Source of the DNA: Epiperipatus broadwayi | Lineage: Eukaryota; Onychophora; Udeonychophora; Euonychophora; Peripatidae | Direction: 5' to 3' | Assembly (NCBI GenBank): GCA_028023455.1 | Contig: JAQFVV010012508.1 | Span: 3,343,877 to 3,407,876, forward strand | Length of the DNA stretch: 64,000 bases | Shown here: piece by piece, positions 21,693 to 33,190 of the stretch | How the letters are laid out: each line of letters begins with the position of its first letter | How positions within the stretch are numbered: position 1 is the first letter of the stretch | Made by a program: the position numbers and the translations under genes | The notes under the pieces: generated by a model | Told to the model about the DNA's origin: nothing | The model's input: only the letters and a program-made list of their open reading frames with translations | Database searches by the model: none

Positions 21693-22825
21693 TTAGATAC
21701 TTAAAAAAACAACAACAGGGTATTGGCAATATATAAGTAGTTCCAAATTGATCTTCAATTTCAATATATAAAATATATATCGAGAAAGAAACGTCTCGTG
21801 GCAACGTTTAAATAATATATTATAAGCTGGTGTTTGGATCAAGCCTTACTATGGCATATATGCTATTGGTGTAATAAAATTCTTAAAAAAATAATGATTA
21901 GAATTATTGTAAAAAATTCAAAATTACTGTTTATAAGCATAATTGAAATACCATTAAAAATCAAAATTAAAAATAAGTAGGTGTAACTGATATTTGTTTT
22001 ATATAAATGTGAAAGAATGGGTTTTCTTGGTTGTGATCTTTCATTTATTATTTAAATATTGATTTAAAATAATTATATAACATTAAAATAGTTAAGTAAG
22101 ATTTAAAGTTTATATCTAGGCTAGAGACAATTTTCAGTTTATTAAATGATTAATGGTAATCATTACTATATTTATATAGGATAAATGGTCTCAAAGTTGT
22201 AGGTGGAGTAAATTAATTCTTGTAAATCAAATGTAAGAATTTTTGATTCTGTCAGCTTCTGATAACTTGTGGAACGCAGCATATTTTAGACAGTCAATTA
22301 TTTTCCAAACCCATCATTTGGCAGATCGAGATGTTCTTTCTTCACCTTTATAGCAGTTATAAGACTGGGAGAGTATAATTCCAAAAAGGACGAACCCATT
22401 AGTTGATCATTCTATCTTTACAGCAATTATCCTAAGGGTGACTTTGATTTCATTTTTGCAAATGGGGTGGGGGAGGTAATTTTATTCCTTTTTATCCAAT
22501 TTTACTCTGCAAATATAATTCAATGTTGCTGAAATTACTTAAGTAATATTTACTAAGGCTGTAACCTCAAGAATGTGCACGTAAAAATGTGATAGTAGGG
22601 ACCTCTACAGATCTTAACCACAAGCTTATGTTTTGGAAATTGAAATACCTAAAGGTCTGAACTGGGATATTCTTACTGCAATTGTCATTCTTATTTATAC
22701 ATAATCAATTACACAGTCATCATTATGCGAAAAATATATTATTTATCTTAATGTTATAATTGCTTGTTTTTTTATAGTTAACTTTAGATAATCACATATT
22801 ATATATACTTTTAATCTAGCATTTG
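21693..22825. other. Unassigned DNA
   Basis: No recognisable repeat or protein. The stretch about 22230-22680 is less AT-rich than its surroundings and could be unique sequence; nothing more can be said from it alone. Confidence 0.4.
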
Positions 22826-22946
22826 AACCCAGATTTTCAAACTTTTCTTAGCCATCTGCTCCATCTTATACAACCGATACACATGACCACATAGTTCGAG
22901 AAAGATAAATTATCTCCAGTATCTGTATCACCATCTTCTACACACG

Positions 22947-22992
<46 letters not shown>

Positions 22993-23145
22993 ATCAGTGC
23001 TTGGTTTATATTAAGATAGCAAATCTTCAAACTTTAATGGACAGGCTTCACTGCTCTCAACCTTTCTCCTTTTTAGCTGTCCATATCATTGGCAAACAAG
23101 AACTTTGAACATGTCATCATCAGATTTTCAATGATATGGATAAAG
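22826..23145 (+). mobile_element. FB-A single arm, interrupted by CA/TA microsatellite
   Basis: The outer part matches FB-A (tttgaacccagattttcaaa through a gaccacat block) and the inner part matches from cagtgctt-ggtttatatt to the tttaatggacaggctt block. The ribozyme segment is lost, and a (CA)n(TA)n microsatellite (about 22941-22992) sits near its position. The inverse arm may be 23425-23770. Confidence 0.7.
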
Positions 23146-23424
23146 ATTAATATATCTGATTTCTTAATAAAACACATACATCTAGAGTTATCCATATTTC
23201 TCTTTCCAATTTATAAATGTATTAAATGTCTTTTTCAAATCATATGAATAAAGATACATTTTGTCTTGCTTTGAAGTTACTATATTTATAAATCGAAAAT
23301 CATCAAAATAAATGTTAAAGAAATGAAGAAAAATCTGATTTACAAAATCTGCAAAAAAATAGGTGTAAACACTATATACTAAAGTATATATTCTGTTAAA
23401 GTTCTATGAAATGCATGAAATACC

Positions 23425-23770
23425 ATTCCATCATCAAAATTTCAATGAAATGGATGGCTGAAGAGTTGTGGATTGAAGTAGTTTGAAGCCTGTCCATTAA
23501 AGTATGAAGATTGGCTATCTTAATATAAAGCTGAGCACTGATTGTGTACGTGTGGAGATGGTAATCTGGACCAAATAATGAGTGCTGGTTTAGCATGAAA
23601 TATGTATATTGGTGATTATTTATCTTTTCAACATGTGTGTGATCAGGTGGGTCAGCAATATGAGATGGTATGGGGTGTTGAGGGTCATGTGCAAGTCTGA
23701 ATTTGAAACCCTTATATATTACATTATATATGCAGGTGTATGTAAGCCTGTACAGTGTATTAAGTTAAAT
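23425..23770 (-). mobile_element. FB-A single arm
   Basis: Inverted relative to 22826-23145: it runs from the inner tgaaatggatggctgaagag block through the ribozyme position to the outer aagtctgaatttgaaaccc end. The core reads AUAAUGA instead of CUGAUGA, while the GAAA box and stem II are intact, so the ribozyme is predicted inactive. A tail gcaggtgtatgtaagcctgt beyond the arm is shared with the copy ending near 30400. Confidence 0.75.
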
Positions 23771-24194
23771 AAAACTATAGTAAAATTTCAAATTTTATAA
23801 AATGTCCATTTTAAAATGACTTCTGTAAACATTTAACTTAAAATTCTTTCTTCTCGTAACTCTCAATATTTATAATAATCTTCCATCTTGAAAATTCAAT
23901 ATTTATCATATATTATATAAATAATTCTGTGAAAATAGTCTTTGATTTAACCTATAAATCAAGATATAGAACGGACACATTTGCTATTGCTCTGTTTAGA
24001 TTAAAATAAAATATTTTTGTAACTATTGCTATTTGTTAAATCATTTTATACAAAGTGATATTTATATGTAAGCATTTTATTAACACATGTTCATTTTGCC
24101 TATAAGATAATTTTATTATTATACAAATACCTGCACAATGATTTTGTGTGTTTATCTGGAAATTTATAGTAATCATATTTTATTTGTAACCATT
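23771..24194. other. Unassigned AT-rich DNA
   Basis: Nothing recognisable. Confidence 0.4.
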
Positions 24195-24420
24195 ATATAT
24201 AGAGCTCACAAAACAAGCTCTTAACAAGTTTGAGAATATCCTCAATTCCGGACCGGTTTCCACTTCTGGTGTCATCAGGGAGGTGCCAGGATATTCATTA
24301 GATTAAAAATACTAGGATAAGCCCAGCACTTTATCTAATGTATAACTATTGAGAAAAAAATCTGAAATTTTTAGACATCCATGTGTCTAAAAATCCAGCT
24401 ATGTAACTCAATTAGCCATT
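24195..24420 (-). mobile_element. Hammerhead-bearing repeat of unknown family (C)
   Basis: The segment around the family C hammerhead includes an imperfect hairpin ttagacatccatgtgtctaa (24377-24396) and a taactcaattagcca block. These parallel in layout, but not in sequence, the ribozyme-flanking blocks of FB-B and FB-I. Boundaries are uncertain because only one copy is present. Confidence 0.45.
24234..24296 (-). ncRNA. Type I hammerhead ribozyme, family C
   Basis: On the minus strand: outer stem I GAAUAUCC, internal loop, CUGAUGA, stem II CAC-CAGAA-GUG with all Watson-Crick pairs, GAAAC-CG-GUC as the minimal stem III and cleavage triplet, then GG and GGAUAUUC. GGAUAUUC pairs with the first strand over 8 bp. 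All core bases fit the type I consensus. The base pair next to the cleavage site (1.1-2.1) is a C-C mismatch, the one weakness. Predicted cleavage is between 24251 and 24250. Confidence 0.72.
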
Positions 24421-24434
24421 TCATTTCATTTTAT

Positions 24435-24550
24435 TTGTAACCATATGTTGGAATATTTCCAGCATCTAATATTAATTCTTAAATGTCTTTAAAAAAAATT
24501 AAAATTACTCAAACTTTTCTAATATATCCAAGTGTTAGATATATCATACA
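24435..24550 (+). mobile_element. FB-F arm fragment
   Basis: Matches the left arm of the FB-F hairpin at 28655-28910: a gactatttccagcatctaat-like start, aaatgtctt, then tttctaatatatccaa. It is old and has no partner arm nearby. Confidence 0.55.
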
Positions 24551-25656
24551 AGTTAATACGTAACATAACATTTCGTGTAATACTCCTCTCCATTCTCCTT
24601 TAGATGTTTCCAGCCCGACTATTAACAGTTAGCACAGGAATCAAATCAGATTTTTTTTAAGATTCCTTAATTCTTACTTTAAGTTAATTCTCTAAACAAT
24701 GAGGATATTCAATTAAAGTAACAGTCAATGGATTCTAATTCATATGTATTTGGTTATTTTACAATTAATTCATTTTTTTTGTTCAAATTTTCCCCTGATC
24801 TTGATTTGCGTTTTTCTCCCGTGACAGATATCACTATTTAATTATAATTATCTATAAACTTATGATCATTATCATTCTAGTCCATATTCTTCCCCACACT
24901 ATATCAGATATGTTCACGGCAGAACATATTAGTGCATTATAAGAAGGATATATAAACAATTTTTGGTAATGAAGATGATACCTAAAAATAATAGAGTTCA
25001 TTTTTACCCCCAACTAACATGAATCAGATGTGTCTACCTGTTACACTCTTAGGTAAATGGTGTTTTATTTGATTTTTGTTGGTAAAAAAGATTTCTTCTA
25101 TATTAATGACAGAATATTGTTTATGGGAATACGTGGTGGTTTCTTTGATATATATTTTTTCTACAGGCAAATAATGCTATAGTATTCAATTTGCTATAAT
25201 TTTCAATATCATTATTTATGTAGAAGAAGTAAAAAATAGAGCATTGCCTTCCATAGCTTTTCCACAACTATATATAAAAAAGAAAAAATCATTGAAATAT
25301 TTTTTCTCAAAACTTCTATTTAATTAGTGCTTATATTATTTTAATTGTAATTATAGTGTGGATTATTTCCTTCAATTAATTAACTATTAGTAATGTATGT
25401 TAGTAATGTTACATAGGTTAATTATGGTTAGCATATAATTGAAGTGGAAATGACAGCCTTTCAGGCTGGTGTACGATTCTCACATTTGTTTATATAATAT
25501 TAAAATCTTTTGTTTAATTTACATTAAATCTTTAAAAAATGTGTTAAAGCAATTAGTTAACAAAAAACATTACAAAAATGATGGTCTTTACATAAGTCAG
25601 TTACAGTCTGGTTTAAATATAAAATCTATTTGTTCTTTAAATCATAATGGGTCAAT
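24551..25656. other. Unassigned AT-rich DNA
   Basis: No repeat family or protein similarity recognised. The 99-codon plus-strand frame starting at 25469 runs into the following mini-SINE and is not a gene. Confidence 0.4.
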
Positions 25657-25752
25657 TCCTTTTATGTGTCAAAGCATCAGCCGAGAAGCAAACCTCGGGA
25701 CAACTGCTTGTAAGGCAGCTGTGCTAACCACTTGGCCACCAATGCTTTACAA
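25657..25752 (-). mobile_element. Mini-SINE, tRNA-derived
   Basis: On the minus strand: AAAGCATTGGTGGCCAAGTG, GCTGCCTTACAAGCAG, a T-arm with GGTTTGCTTCTCGG, then the family tail GCTTTGACACAT and four A residues. It lacks the extra T-arm insertion of the other copies and so is closer to a true tRNA outline. I see no convincing target-site duplication. Confidence 0.75.
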
Positions 25753-25864
25753 AATTCAAAATACATAACTAACCTCCCATCAATCCTATTTGTAAGTATA
25801 TATTAACCTAGTCAGAAAATAAAATTCATTTGTACTAAATCTTAGCAGCAATTTGATATTAATT

Positions 25865-25976
25865 GCGTCAAGTGTTGTTAGCTGAGAGGTCATCGCAACC
25901 ATCTTGCAAGCAAGTAGTTGGTTGCAGACGTTTGTGGGTTCGCATCCCAGTCGAGGCTATGACATATGAAAAAAAA
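25865..25976 (+). mobile_element. Mini-SINE with 15-bp TSD, diverged body
   Basis: Flanked exactly by aatttgatattaatt (25850-25864 and 25977-25991). The insert ends with the family tail CTATGACATATG and poly(A), and its B-box-like segment is GGTTCGCATCC. The anticodon region differs from the other copies and the body is about 10 bases longer, so it may represent a different source tRNA or an older subfamily. Confidence 0.85.
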
Positions 25977-25991
25977 AATTTGATATTAATT

Positions 25992-26524
25992 AGAGTATAG
26001 CACTTCTTTAGACATCCACCATTCAGAAAGAACAAAGAGTATGTTGACTATTATTAATAATATTCAACTATAAATGTGAACAGCCATTCCTAAAACAACA
26101 TTCATAAATATTTGTATATAAATATGAAGTGAATTAGCTATATTTTAGAAGTTTAATGAATAAATAATTAAGTGCTTTATTGTTAGAAATTCATAATAAG
26201 TTTGTAATGATTAAACTAAAGCAACAATCCATAGACTTAAACTCTAGAGTCCATTGCTTTTAACCATACTAACCTATGTAAGTTATCTAGAGTTTGTAAT
26301 ATGAAAAATTATTGATTAAAGTTTGTTCATTGTTATTGAGCATTATAGGTTGTCATTTCAAATAACTTTCTGTCTTGTATAATATTAATATCATATTAGT
26401 TCTTTATTACTTTTACACTGCTTTTTACAATCCACTATTGATGTTTTCGATTGATCTAGCAGCCTTCTTCAGAACTATAACAAACATTTATAAATCTTTA
26501 ATTGATATTGTGTGATGTTTTTAT
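25992..26524. other. Unassigned DNA with a hammerhead-like remnant
   Basis: Mostly featureless. At about 26435-26480 the minus strand reads CUGAAGA, a hairpin-poor segment, then GAAAAC and AUC. It resembles a decayed hammerhead core but has no convincing stem II. Confidence 0.35.
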
Positions 26525-26940
26525 AAATTAATAATTGTAGCTTACTCCACTGCGCATGCGCTTTACAGATTGAGCACTAATTATAATGAATACTCTCCTT
26601 TCCAAACACAAGATGAAGTCTTTTTAAAAGATAGAATGGACCACTTTATCCTTTACACCCAAACTATATGTATAGGCAAATCTGAAACATTTGGAACTGA
26701 GAGCATGAAGATTTAATTGGTCACTTTAAATTACTTACAATCTGATTTTTGTTGATGATGCTCACAAAATTTTTACTATTTACGATTTGCCTATACATAT
26801 AGTTTGGGCACAAAGGATAGAGTGGTCCACTCTATCTTTTAAAAAGACATTATCTTGTGTTTGGAAAGGAGAGTATTCATTATAATTAGTGTTCAATTTG
26901 TAAAGCACATGTGCAGTGGGATAAGCTACAATTATTATAA
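26525..26940. mobile_element. FB-C foldback element
   Basis: Arms of about 150 bp (26528-26685 and 26790-26940) are inverted copies carrying tgcgcatgcgctttacag at the outer end, then gaatactctcctttccaaac and agatagaatggaccactt-like blocks. The central 100 bp is unpaired. There is no ribozyme core or frame. Confidence 0.85.
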
Positions 26941-26949
26941 CAAACATAG

Positions 26950-27645
26950 TAATAAACTAATGATCAGCTTTTTAAGCTAATGCACATGTGCTTTATGAAT
27001 CTTAATAATAAATGAATACTCTCACCCCCAACACAAGATAAAGTCTTTGTGAAAGAATAGAATGAATACACCTATTCTTTCAACCCAAACACTTAAGTAT
27101 GGGCAAATCTTAAGTACTGGAAATGAGAGCATGAAGATATTAACCAATCACTTTAAATTACTTTTACTATGTCTGAATGAAAACTTTATCTTGTGTTGAA
27201 AATGAGAGTATTCATTTATTATTAAGATTCATAAAGTGCATGAGCATTAGCTTGAAAAGCTGATCATTAGTTTATTACAATTCATAAACATCATGCTATA
27301 TAACATAAATATCTCATTTACATATGTTTAATTTTATTTAAGAATGACGTATCGTAAATTTTAGTAAATTTCACAGGCATCATTCATTCAGACATAGTAA
27401 AAGTAATTTAAAGTGATTGGTTAATATCTTCACGATCTCATTTCCAGTACTTAAGATTTGCCCATACTTAAGCATTTGGGTTGAAAGAATAGGTGGATTC
27501 TTTCTATTCTTTCACAAAGACTTTATCTTGTGTTGAAAGTGAGAGTATTCATTTATTATTAAGATTCATAAAGCGCATGTGCATTAGCTTGAAAAGCTGA
27601 TCATTAGTTTATTACAATTCATAAACATCGCACTATATAAAATAA
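26950..27645. mobile_element. FB-C complex foldback (three related arms)
   Basis: A plus-oriented arm (26960-27170) is followed by an inverted arm (27175-27300), and a second longer inverted arm (27380-27640) repeats the same blocks: the tgatcagctt end, gcacatgtgctttatg-like, gagtattcatttattattaa, tttatcttgtgtt, and a pairing taccaatcacttt-like inner block. The arrangement suggests duplication of one arm after insertion. Confidence 0.8.
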
Positions 27646-28326
27646 ATATCTTATTTATATAACAAACATTAAAAAAGTAATAAAGAACTAATATGATATT
27701 AATATTATATGGATTGGGCAATGCAATAAGAAAGATAACATTATAACTTTTTGCCTTAATGCTACAAAATATATTTGTTATAATAATATATAGTGTTTAG
27801 TTATGATTTTTTAAAAAATATAACTGAATATTATGTATGTTAAATTGTAACATAAATAAAGTATGTTCAAAATGTTGAATACAGGAACTAATTTGAATAA
27901 TAGATTTTTTTCCTGTGGAATTTTTGGCAACTTAGACAATTCAAGAATGTACTGGAAAAAAGTGGTAATTACCTGATTTTAACCTTGTCTCTGAATAATA
28001 GAAGTAAATATTGTGTCACAATATTTACATCATCAGTGTTAGATGTTACAATGAGAGAGAAGGTTATGATAAAGATAGAAAGGACTTAGGTTTTCCATAG
28101 GTGTATAGCATAAAAAAATTCAAGTCGATTGGTTCATTATATATTTTTGATGGTTTACATATTTGGCCTGTTCATACATGAAGATGTGTAGTAATTAAAA
28201 TTTCTTTACAAAATATAAACTTTTTGACATTTTAATGTTGATAATATTATAGTAAAAATGGCAAGTATTAGAAGAATACTTTTGAAAATAGTAAAAAAAA
28301 AAAAAGATGTAACAATAGCCGTTCAC
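27646..28326. other. Unassigned AT-rich DNA
   Basis: No feature supported. The poly(A) run ending near 28305 precedes a mini-SINE target-site duplication and is not itself an element tail that I can assign. Confidence 0.4.
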
Positions 28327-28398
28327 GTCAAGCATTGGTGGTCGAAAGGTTAGCGAGTTCGCTTCCCGGCTGATGCTATGACACATGAGAAAAAAAAA
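28327..28398 (+). mobile_element. Internally deleted mini-SINE with TSD
   Basis: Flanked by 16-bp direct repeats aacaatagcc-r-ttcac (28311-28326 and 28399-28414, one mismatch). The insert has the tRNA 5' part (AAGCATTGGTGGTCGAAAGG), then jumps directly to the T-arm part (GAGTTCGCTTCCCGG) and the tail GCTATGACACATGAG plus poly(A). The anticodon arm is missing. Because the flanking duplication and tail are intact, the deletion could predate insertion. Confidence 0.85.
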
Positions 28399-28654
28399 AC
28401 AATAGCCATTCACAAATTTTACTGATTGTAAATGAAGTGAATTTTTGAGAGGAAAAAAAGATAAAGAATGTTAAAAATAAGACAGATAAAAATTATGCAC
28501 ATCAGACTTATATGGTCTATAATGACGATTTTTGACTTCTGATAATGATGCATCATTAGATTTTAAGGTTATTTTTAGTCATTTTACTGTTAAAGATTTG
28601 AAATAAATTTGTCTAAAGATTTGTAATGATGGAATTTTAGTATTAATTATTTTT

Positions 28655-28910
28655 TGGACTATTTCCAGCAACTAATATTAAGAGGTGAATGTCTTTCGAA
28701 AAATTGTAAACTTTATTTAAACTTTCTAAATACATTCAACTATTAGTAATAACAAATACATCTAACTATTAGTAATAGCATGCTTGCTATTAATAACAAT
28801 TAGATATATTTAGAAAGTTTAAATAAAGTTTAAAATTTTTCAAAAGACATTCAATTCTTAATAGCAGATGATGGAAATGGTCCAACAAATTATTAATATT
28901 TGAAATAAAT
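28655..28910. mobile_element. FB-F foldback hairpin
   Basis: Arms of about 110 bp (28655-28762 and 28795-28910) are inverted: a ggactatttccagca end, aaatgtctttcgaaaaat-like, aactttatttaaactttcta and acattcaactattagtaata-like blocks. The loop is about 35 bp. Other copies at 53835-54355 and 58060-58320 are split by younger foldbacks. Confidence 0.85.
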
Positions 28911-28984
28911 CTTTATCTATTTATTATATTTCATTCCAGAGAGGAAACAGTCCTAACAAATTCATTTACTTTAAATTTAATTAT

Positions 28985-29656
28985 AGGGAATTCGAACCCA
29001 GACTTTCAAACTCTCTTCTGTCATTCATTCCATCTTATATAACTGATACACATGTCCACATACATGCAAAAAAGATAAATGATTTCTAATATATGCATTT
29101 CATGCTGAACCAGAACTCATCAGTTGGTCCAGTCCATTATCTCCCTCACACATATATAGATAGCGCTCGATTTATATTAAGATGGCAAATTTTCAAACAT
29201 TAATGGACTGGCTTCAATCTTCTCTACCCCAACTCTTCAACTATTCATATCATTGAAAATCTAATGATGATATGTTCAAAGCCCTTATTCACCAATTTTG
29301 TTATCATATCCATATTGGCCATAAGTTATTCTGGAAAACAACGGCTTTGAATATGCCTTCATCAGATTTTTAATGATATGGACAATTGAATAGTTGAAGA
29401 GTGGAGAAGATTGAAGCCTGTTCATTAAAGTTTGATGATTTGCTATCTTAATATAAACTGAGCACTGTATACATATGTGTGTGTGAGAGAGAGAGAGATA
29501 ATGATCTGGACCAACTGATAATGCTGTTTCAGAATAAAAAACATATATTGGAGATCATTTATCTTTTTTGCATATATGTGGTCATGTGTATCAGTTGCAT
29601 AAGATGAAGCATATGACAAAAGGGAGTTTGAAAGTCTGGGTTCAAATTCCCTATAA
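28985..29656. mobile_element. FB-A foldback element
   Basis: Complete palindrome with arms 28985-29300 and 29325-29656. The termini attatagggaattcgaaccc and its inverse are well matched. The ribozyme core is intact in the left arm (minus strand) and broken in the right arm (CUGAUAA and AUAAAA). Confidence 0.85.
29084..29135 (-). ncRNA. Type I hammerhead ribozyme, family A
   Basis: CUGAUGA and GAAA are intact. Stem II GUUCU/AGCAU has one mismatch compared with the 13021-13075 copy, and stem I CCAA/UUAG has one mismatch. Probably weak or inactive, but the motif is clear. Confidence 0.5.
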
Positions 29657-29923
29657 TTACATCTAGCTTGAAAGTATATACTATATACTTGGGTTTAAAT
29701 ATTACTTTATATTTTTACATTTATAAAGTGTACACATTACATGTTTTTCCTAATGTGTATATTTCTGAAGAAATAAATATACAAGTAGCAGTGCTACTTA
29801 AAGATCTAATTTTGAATACATAAAATAGCGTATAACATAAAACTTGAAAATGCATTGTGAAGATTCAAAAAAAATTTCTTCTTAGTCTGGGTTTTTTTAC
29901 ATTTCAACACATTATTATCAATA

Positions 29924-30362
29924 TATAAGGAATTTGAACTCAGACTTTCACACAACTCTCTATGCCATCTCATATTGCTGACCCACCTGATCATCCACAT
30001 GTTGAAAAGATAAATAATCATCAATATACAACTACTTTGGCACTAATGTGGGCTTTGAACATTCTATCATCAGATTTTCAATGGTATGGATGGCTAGAGT
30101 TGAAGTATGGAGAAGATCGAAGCCTGTCCATTGAAGTATGAAGATTGGCTATCTTAATATAAAGCTGAATACTGATTATATATATATGTGTGGAGGTGGT
30201 AATCTGGACCAACTGATGATTGCTGGTTTAGCATGAAATACGTATAGTGGTGATTATTTATTTTTTCAACATGTGTGTGATCAGGTGGGTCAGCAATATG
30301 AGATGGCATGGAGAGTTGAGGGTCGTGTGAAAGTCTGAGTTCGAATCCCTTATATATTACAT
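29924..30362. mobile_element. FB-A element, left arm internally deleted
   Basis: A 110-bp outer left arm (29924-30033) is followed directly by a complete right arm (30048-30362). Outer termini pair (atataaggaatttgaactca against gagttcgaatcccttatata). The ribozyme is present only in the right arm. Confidence 0.8.
30202..30256 (+). ncRNA. Type I hammerhead ribozyme, family A
   Basis: CCAA, CUGAUGA, stem II UGCU-GGUUU-AGCA, GAAA, AUACGUAUA, then GUGG. The last element should be UUGG, so one stem I pair is lost. The stem II closing pair is U-U. Core bases are complete. Confidence 0.55.
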
Positions 30363-32295
30363 TATATATGTGCAGGTGTGTGTAAACCTGTACAGTGTAT
30401 TAAATTATTATCATTAATAATCATTTGTATTTATTAATTTCCCATTTAACAAAATAAACAAATTAAAAAACCAGATTCGAATATTAAAGTTTTAACTAAA
30501 ATTTATTTATTGTTAATCTTAATCAAATTATTAATATTGAAAAAATAAATAAAATAATTTTATTTATAATAAATAGAAGTTTCATTATCATATATACCTA
30601 ATACTGCCAAACCCTTAGTTAAAACACTATCAAAAGAAATTACAATTGGCTTCCGCATTTCTGCCAACACCAATAGACTCATAAACAACTCAAAAGATAA
30701 ATTAGATCCTAAGGCAACGCTTCAAATTGTATATCAAATCCAATGCCCTCAGGCTGGGTGCAGGACCTCGTATTGCATCGCAACACATGTGCATGTATAA
30801 AAGGGTACTGAACAATAAAGAAATCACATCAGCATTCTTGGAGCATGAAAAAACTACTGGACACTGATTCGAACCCACCAACCCCATAATAGTATGTAGA
30901 GAGAGAAATGGCCATAGGCTTAAAATAAAGAAGCCTACTTCATAAATAATGATACTCATTCAATAAATAAAAAAGACATCTGCTTCACCTAAACAAAATA
31001 AAATGCCAATACCTACAACACAATTAACAGCCAACTAATTTGCATAAATTAGAATACGCCTCCTCATTACTATCGTCTGCACTCAGCTATGAATACAAAG
31101 TCCAGGAATTTCTAAAGAGCTTAGCGCAGATAAACATATATAGTTTTTAGAAAATTAAAGTTCTCTAATAAGCTTGTTAGCACAGAATTATTGATATTAT
31201 TATTATTACTATTTTAAATAAAGAGTCTTAAATTGTAGGATTAGTGCATCTATTTGGCACTTTATGATTTGGAGTTTAAATCTATTCAGATAAATCTTGA
31301 AAAACAAAAACGTATCATAACTAAGAGTAGATTTTTTTTCCACATATATTTGGTTCATAGTCAACTTACTTAAATGTCAATACGGGTTATCAAATATATA
31401 TCCATCCATTATTAGATGAAGGGTTAATCCAAATTTGAGATAAATTTCTATGTGTACTAATTGTAAAAAAAAAAAAAAATATGATTGTAATATAATTCAT
31501 TCCTTAACACTACTTCTATGAGCATTGAAGGCATGGTTTACAGTTGTGGTAATAGAAATTATAGTTATTTAATAGTACTGCCCGCATAATTATTTAAAAG
31601 TCCACGATTTTGCTGAACGGAAGTATAGAGCGCAACCCTTTAATAACATATATATATAAAGATTCAAAATTTTCTAGAAATGTAGTTAACGTCAATTTGA
31701 AATCAAAATCTTCCATACATCAAAACTGTTAAAACAATAAACAATTGAAATTATTGTTGTTGTTTTTTAAAGCGTCATTTTAAATCTAAAATTTAAAAAA
31801 GGTAATTTAGAAGTGAATAATTATTTTTAAAAAAAAACATTTTTCTCAGCTGCAGGTATTTTTTCTTTTTTGCAGATTTCAAAAATAAAACTGAAATAAT
31901 TTCGTCTAGTAAAAATTTGCAAATTCCAGTAATGATATAAAGAAATAATAATATATTCTTCTATAAACTTTACATAATGTAAATGCAATACGTTATTATC
32001 ATATTATTATTATTCTTTTTAATTAGAAAAGTCAAGGAAGGAAAAGAACTTCAATAATACGTCCGTGAGAAGAGGCGAATTATGGAAACTACTCAAGAAA
32101 TCCGGATCTATTTGTAATGATTTGCAAATTAATATATATTTCATTCATAAAATTACATGAAGACATATACTTTTTGCGTAGTAGTTTACATACCAGAGTC
32201 AAATATAAAAGATCTTGGCGCTGATTAGGAAGAATCTTGGTAGAATGAAATAGTAATTCGGAACTCATTATTCTTGATGAATAGCAAATTTAAAA
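30363..32295. other. Unassigned DNA
   Basis: No known repeat family recognised. A stretch at about 30600-31130 is less AT-rich and unique in this window; its 85-codon minus-strand frame (30702-30959) has no recognisable domain. Confidence 0.4.
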
Positions 32296-32470
32296 AATTG
32301 TTACATTTTGATTTACAAGTGTCAACTTACAACACTCAACAATTTTGCCACCATCCACTTCAGATAAATATGGTAATGATTTTCATTAATCATTTACTAA
32401 ACGAAAGATTGTTCCTAGTCTAACAATAAACTTTAAACCTTAGTTAAAGATTAATATATCTGATTAATTG
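32296..32470 (+). repeat. Dispersed repeat G
   Basis: A ttgttacattttgatttaca start, a ccacttcagataaata block, a catttactaaac block and an ataaactttaaacctt block are shared with 54772-54945 and 55185-55345. Function and class are unknown. Confidence 0.65.
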
Positions 32471-32591
32471 TAAAACTGCATGTTTTTCAAGTACAAAGAT
32501 TGTTAATATGAGTTAGTATAAATTATAGCATAACCTAATTATAATGATTGGATGTTACTTCAGTGAAAGAAAACAATTATTGATTATTGTT

Positions 32592-33190
32592 AATAACTGA
32601 AATACAGGCTTGTTATATACCTGTATCAATATATGCAATATATAGAGTATACAGCACAGACTTTCACATGACCCACCGCTCACTACTCTATCTCAAATCA
32701 CTGATACACTTAAACACATATATGTCAAAAAGATAAATAATCACCAATATGTGTGTTTCATTCTAAACCAGCAATCATCAGTTGGTCCAGACTATCATCA
32801 CTACAGCAATAAGTGCTCAGACATATATTAAGATAGCCAATCTTCATACTTTAATGGACAGACTTCAATCCATTCCACACTCCAACTCTTCAACCATCCA
32901 TCCAATTGAAAATCTGATGATGGAATGCTCAAAGGCCACCCTGAGGCCAAGATTCTCATCACACCCATGTTGATCTAAAGTCAATATGACCCCTCATGTA
33001 CAGGTCATAATCCATTTAATACATATACAAGGGATGGGCAGACATCTCTACTATGTCATAACTGAAATACAGGCTTATTGTATACCCATATCAATATATG
33101 GAATATATAGGGTATATGAGCACAGACTTTCACATGACCCACCACTCACCACTCTATCTCATAGCACTGATACGCTTGAACACATTCTCA
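32592..33190 (+). mobile_element. FB-A unit plus partial second unit, head to tail
   Basis: Unit one (32592-33056) begins ataactgaaatacaggctt and runs to aagggatgggcagacatctc. At 33057 the same start, cataactgaaatacaggctt, begins again and continues to about 33190 before breaking off. So here FB-A material is arranged as direct tandem units rather than a palindrome, as in circularised or rolling-circle-like copies. Confidence 0.8.
32740..32792 (-). ncRNA. Degenerate family A hammerhead
   Basis: CUGAUGA, GAAA and CCAA/UUGG are kept, but stem II (UUGCU/AGAAU) has a mismatch and stem III pairing is poor (ACACACAUAU). Confidence 0.45.

Noticed and set aside
30320-30352. B-box-like gagttcgaatccc at the outer end of FB-A, suggesting a tRNA origin
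   Set aside because: There is no A box at the right distance, and other copies read ttcaaattccc or ttgaaaccc; it is probably coincidental.
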